Source: Acidobacteriota bacterium
GTDB lineage: Bacteria > Acidobacteriota > Blastocatellia > Pyrinomonadales > Pyrinomonadaceae
NCBI GenBank assembly: GCA_019639155.1
Contig: JAHBSJ010000013.1
Location: 42,352-106,351 of the forward strand
Direction: 5' to 3'
Length of the DNA stretch: 64,000 nucleotides
The stretch's first letter is position 1. Every line of letters starts with the position of its first letter. Under the pieces are notes generated by a model that saw nothing but the letters and a program-made list of their open reading frames with translations, had not been told where the DNA came from and did no database searches. A program made the translations under genes and the position numbers. This document shows, piece by piece, positions 61,076 through 64,000 of the stretch.

Positions 61076-63382
61076 ATGACAAGACTATCGATATTGCGTC
61101 TAAGCTCGCTATTTTTCGTTCTTTGTGTATACGTAGCTGTTAATGCTCAGAACCTAACCGTCCGTCAGATCATGGCGGAGCCGTCGATCGCGGGACAGCG
61201 CGTTTCGGGTGAGAAGCTGTCGCCCGATGGAAAATGGGTGATCTACCAATGGAACGCTGAAGGCAAGCCGCGACGCGACCTGTATCTCGTTCCGTCTGCA
61301 GGAGGAACTCCGCAGATAATTCTGCGTTCAAGCGACCTTCCCCAAACGCCGCGTCCACCCGAACGGCCGAATCCGCTGAATTACGGACTGGAAATGCGCG
61401 ACCAATTCGTGCGCGACCGCGAGAATCAGCTCGGCAATTTCGAATGGTCGCCGGACTCGTCCAAGCTGATCTTCACGCATGGCGGTGACCTTTACGTGAT
61501 GACGCTGGCGGATCGCTCGATGAAACGCTACACACGCACGCAGACGCCCGAGTTCGGAGCGAGATTCCTCGACAATGAACGCATTCTTTTTTCGCAAGGC
61601 GGCAACGCGTTCGTTTTGAATACTGCAACTGCTCAGCTGACACAGATCACACGCGAGGCGAACCAGCAACAGTTCATTTCGGTCGGAAACGTCGTTACAA
61701 GCACAGACGGGAATATGGCGGCGTACGTCGTCTCTGACAGCTCAAAGCAGCGGCAGCTTGTCGTTCCGAATTTCCTGCCGGAGTTCGTCACAGGCGGCGG
61801 ACCGCGTCGCGGATGGACGGAACAGAAATTATTTTTCATGCCTACCGACGGCAGCCGGAACGCTCCGCACGAGATCAAGCTGCCCGCGGCGGAAGGCGTC
61901 TCTAGTTTTCGCAGAATGGTCTGGGCCGCGGACAACCGTTCGCTGATCGTTGACCGCCTCGATAAGGACACAAAACGCCGCCAACTCTATTACGTCCACA
62001 ACGTCGGCGGCAAGGACGAGAAGGTCATACTCGTAACCGAAGAGACCGACGACAAATGGCAGGCTCCGCTTTCGACGATCTTCGAACCAAACCCTAAGAA
62101 TCCCGCTCAGCTTTTCTTCGGCTCCGAACGCGACGGCCACAATCACCTTTACCTCGCGAACCTGCAGTTCCCGCAGCCTGAAGCGGCCTCCGGTGAAACT
62201 CGGGCTTCGGGCAGCGTTCCCTCACCAAATGTAGATATTAGACAGATCACCAAAGGCTCGTGGCAGGTCGAGTGGGCAAAATGGGCAGCGGATGGCGAGC
62301 AGATCGTCTATATGTCCACGGAAGAGGGCTACACGGAGCGTCGCTTTTTTGCCCTGTTTCCCGCAACCGGCGACAAAGCGGTCATTCCCGCGAACGACAA
62401 GGGAATGGCGACCACGCCGCAACTGGACGACCGGAACGACCAGCCGACGCTGCTATACGGTTTCTCGCAATGGAACCGCCCCGAAGACCTTTACGCTCAG
62501 ACCGTCTGTCCGAAATGCCGCGGCCTGAACTTTCCCGTTCAACTGACACGCACTACGCCGGACAGTTTCAACAAGATCGCATGGACCGTTCCGCGATTTA
62601 TCGAGGTACCTTCGAGCGACGGAAAACGCATTCCGGCAAAGATCTATCTGCCGCCTGGGCACGACCCTAAGAAAAAATATCCGATGGCGATATTTGTTCA
62701 CGGAGCAGGTTATCTGCAGAACGTGATCAACGGCTGGAACAATTATTATCGCGAATTCATGTTCAACGATATTTTGGCCAAAAAGGGCTACGTCGTGCTC
62801 GATATCGATTACCGCGGCTCGGCGGGCTATGGACGCGATTGGCGGACGGACGTATATGATTTCCTCGGCGGGAAAGATTTCGACGATCACATCGACTCGA
62901 TCGACCACATGGTAAAAAACTACGGCGTCGATCAAAAACGCATCGGAGTTTACGGCGGCAGCTATGGCGGTTTCATGGCGGGAATGCTAGTGATGCGTGC
63001 TCCCGAACGCATCGCCGCCGCAGCAGCACTTCGATCCGTCTTTGACTGGAAGAATTACTACGCCGCGAATCCTTTTTACACGGCTCAGCGGCTTGGTTTT
63101 CCGGACAAGAACCCGGAGGCCTACAAGCGATCATCGCCGATCACTTACGCCGACAAACTCGAACGCCCGCTGCTGATCCTGCACGGCATGGTCGATGACA
63201 ACGTCCACGTACAGGACAGCGTGCAGCTCGTCGAAAAGCTGATCCGTCTAGAGAAAACAAAGTACTTCGAAATGATGTTCTATCCTTCGGAGAATCACGG
63301 TTTCGTTCGCCCCGAATCCTGGGCCGACGAGTACGAACGCATCCTGTGGTTTTTTGAAAAACATCTTGCCGCCTCTAAATAG
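61076..63382 (+). CDS. Secreted S9-family (prolyl oligopeptidase/DPP-type) serine peptidase
   Basis: From the ATG at 61076 the product has 768 residues, a signal peptide (to about 23, ending VNAQ), and a WD40/DPP-IV-like propeller (about 40-480). The C-terminal alpha/beta hydrolase (about 510-768) has the nucleophile in 'GVYGGSYGGFMAGM', the Asp in 'HGMVDDNVHVQDS' and the His in 'PSENHGF', so the catalytic triad is complete. It probably digests oligopeptides in the periplasm. An in-frame start at 61016 would overlap the nucleotidyltransferase gene and precede the signal peptide. Confidence 0.9.
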   Translation: MTRLSILRLSSLFFVLCVYVAVNAQNLTVRQIMAEPSIAGQRVSGEKLSPDGKWVIYQWNAEGKPRRDLYLVPSAGGTPQIILRSSDLPQTPRPPERPNPLNYGLEMRDQFVRDRENQLGNFEWSPDSSKLIFTHGGDLYVMTLADRSMKRYTRTQTPEFGARFLDNERILFSQGGNAFVLNTATAQLTQITREANQQQFISVGNVVTSTDGNMAAYVVSDSSKQRQLVVPNFLPEFVTGGGPRRGWTEQKLFFMPTDGSRNAPHEIKLPAAEGVSSFRRMVWAADNRSLIVDRLDKDTKRRQLYYVHNVGGKDEKVILVTEETDDKWQAPLSTIFEPNPKNPAQLFFGSERDGHNHLYLANLQFPQPEAASGETRASGSVPSPNVDIRQITKGSWQVEWAKWAADGEQIVYMSTEEGYTERRFFALFPATGDKAVIPANDKGMATTPQLDDRNDQPTLLYGFSQWNRPEDLYAQTVCPKCRGLNFPVQLTRTTPDSFNKIAWTVPRFIEVPSSDGKRIPAKIYLPPGHDPKKKYPMAIFVHGAGYLQNVINGWNNYYREFMFNDILAKKGYVVLDIDYRGSAGYGRDWRTDVYDFLGGKDFDDHIDSIDHMVKNYGVDQKRIGVYGGSYGGFMAGMLVMRAPERIAAAAALRSVFDWKNYYAANPFYTAQRLGFPDKNPEAYKRSSPITYADKLERPLLILHGMVDDNVHVQDSVQLVEKLIRLEKTKYFEMMFYPSENHGFVRPESWADEYERILWFFEKHLAASK

Positions 63383-63384
63383 CC

Positions 63385-63709
63385 GGTGAATTTTACGGAA
63401 ATCATCGCCGGTGATCATGGCGTTTTCGTATCGGCTGGAGTTGAGGTTCGGGAGGATGCCGACGTTGTTGCCGAGGCCGTCGAGTTCTTCGTTGCTGAAA
63501 CCGCGTGAGCTAAGCCCCGTAGCATCCGTAAAATGCCAGCCGACGATCTCTGTATTCGTGTCGGTCAACTCCTGCCGTGCAATGGTCTGCCCGCCGGCCG
63601 CGACGTTTGTGTAACGCTTCTTTCCTGTCTTTGTCGCCTCGCTCACAACTCTGCCCGTCACGCTTGAACTATCGAACCCGAAAGCGGCTGTCCCTGTAAC
63701 ACAGGTCAT
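63385..63709 (-). pseudogene. Remnant of an RHS/YD-repeat-type protein gene
   Basis: An open frame of 153 codons begins at 63709. Its first 100 residues ('ATKTGKKRYTNVAAGGQTIARQELTD', 'WHFTDATGLSSRGFSNEELDGLGNNVGIL' in overlapping pieces) resemble the interior of large RHS/YD-repeat-like secreted proteins, as 'SG..iarQ......v.WeH.DpsG.S.R.......lDplG.nvGi'. The upstream repeats and signal peptide are absent, and the frame then runs into the end of the S9 peptidase gene on the other strand (to 63248) without similarity. I read it as a broken fragment, probably left by recombination. The similarity is from memory and not searched. Confidence 0.5.
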
Positions 63710-63712
63710 CTG

Positions 63713-63991
63713 CTACTCTATTAAAAGCCAGGCCGCGAGATAAAAAGCCGCGTAGCTCCCTATCTCGTAGCCCCAGCACCAAATTCGTCTGATCGATTTC
63801 TGCTTTTCACATTCATTTGCATACGTTGCTAGAATTTCCCTTAATCGTCCCCTACTTACAAGTGCCCGAGTATTCAGAGCCTCAATAATGATAGCCGCTG
63901 CGATGGCGACTGCTATGACATAGAGAAAAGAGAACTCTAACTGAAATCCAAAGAAGCTCTTTAGTAGAGCCAGAATAGAAATCAAATTCAA
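63713..63991 (-). CDS. Small membrane protein, possibly 5'-incomplete at window edge
   Basis: The frame encodes 92 residues with two hydrophobic helices (about 18-38 and 72-92) and a charged middle ('RGRLREILATYANECEKQKSIRR' in overlapping pieces). The visible start is a TTG, and the frame stays open to the window edge, so the real start may lie outside. It lies immediately upstream of the RHS-like fragment. Small membrane proteins next to RHS tips are sometimes immunity proteins; that is only a positional guess. Confidence 0.45.
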   Translation of the reverse strand: MNLISILALLKSFFGFQLEFSFLYVIAVAIAAAIIIEALNTRALVSRGRLREILATYANECEKQKSIRRIWCWGYEIGSYAAFYLAAWLLIE

Positions 63992-64000
63992 AATCTGAAG

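Overview
This 64 kb window looks like chromosomal DNA of a Gram-negative bacterium. The evidence is outer-membrane-style signal peptides and lipoproteins, a SurA/PpiC-type foldase, a type II NADH dehydrogenase, a fused AroD-AroE enzyme, S9 prolyl-oligopeptidase-like peptidases and many secreted proteins of unknown function. The mix resembles Acidobacteriota, class Blastocatellia. That placement is an inference from gene style; no rRNA or marker comparison was possible. Genes are tightly packed, several convergent pairs share stop-codon bases, and no rRNA or tRNA gene was seen.

Layout. 1-4.7 kb: the end of an rRNA methyltransferase gene, a zinc-ribbon membrane protein, a secreted beta-propeller protein and NADH dehydrogenase (ndh). 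4.7-16.0 kb: an accessory block, all on the minus strand. It starts with a small FN3-like protein under its own promoter, followed by a six-gene type I restriction-modification operon read in the order hsdM, a small PD-(D/E)XK-like protein, hsdS, an AAA ATPase with a C-terminal HEPN-like motif, a second protein with an HEPN-like motif, and hsdR. Upstream of hsdM lie eight perfect-length 21-bp repeats and heptanucleotide repeats. 16-31 kb: housekeeping genes (ThiF/MoeB, aroDE, TspO-like, rmuC, rnhA, prmA, era, a STAS/anti-sigma pair, aroA, aroK). 31-45.9 kb: BON and LysM proteins, nadB, acyl-CoA ligase, cytochrome c, lysS, mscS, mfd, a zinc-ribbon HEXXH protein and a PPIase. 46-57.4 kb: dus, small secreted proteins, two amidohydrolases, an ECF sigma factor with a membrane PDZ partner, trmL and a BON protein. 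57.4-64 kb: typA/bipA, an acid phosphatase, a nucleotidyltransferase pair, an S9 peptidase and a decayed RHS-type fragment.

Most striking result. The hsd operon has been colonised in frame by short palindromic elements: seven copies with a GGGAGRGG-type hairpin plus an (A)ACCCTCYC outer tail. In hsdR two copies pointing outward flank an in-frame ORF for a DUF559/Vsr-like endonuclease, inserted in the linker just before the helicase Walker A motif. In hsdM an outward-pointing pair without an ORF sits between methyltransferase motifs I and IV, like a miniature version of the same unit. I read this as a candidate nuclease-mobilised palindromic element (autonomous copy plus solo and doublet copies), analogous to REP/RAYT. 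The second notable point is the ATPase/HEPN-like pair nested between hsdS and hsdR, which looks like an RM-linked abortive-infection module.
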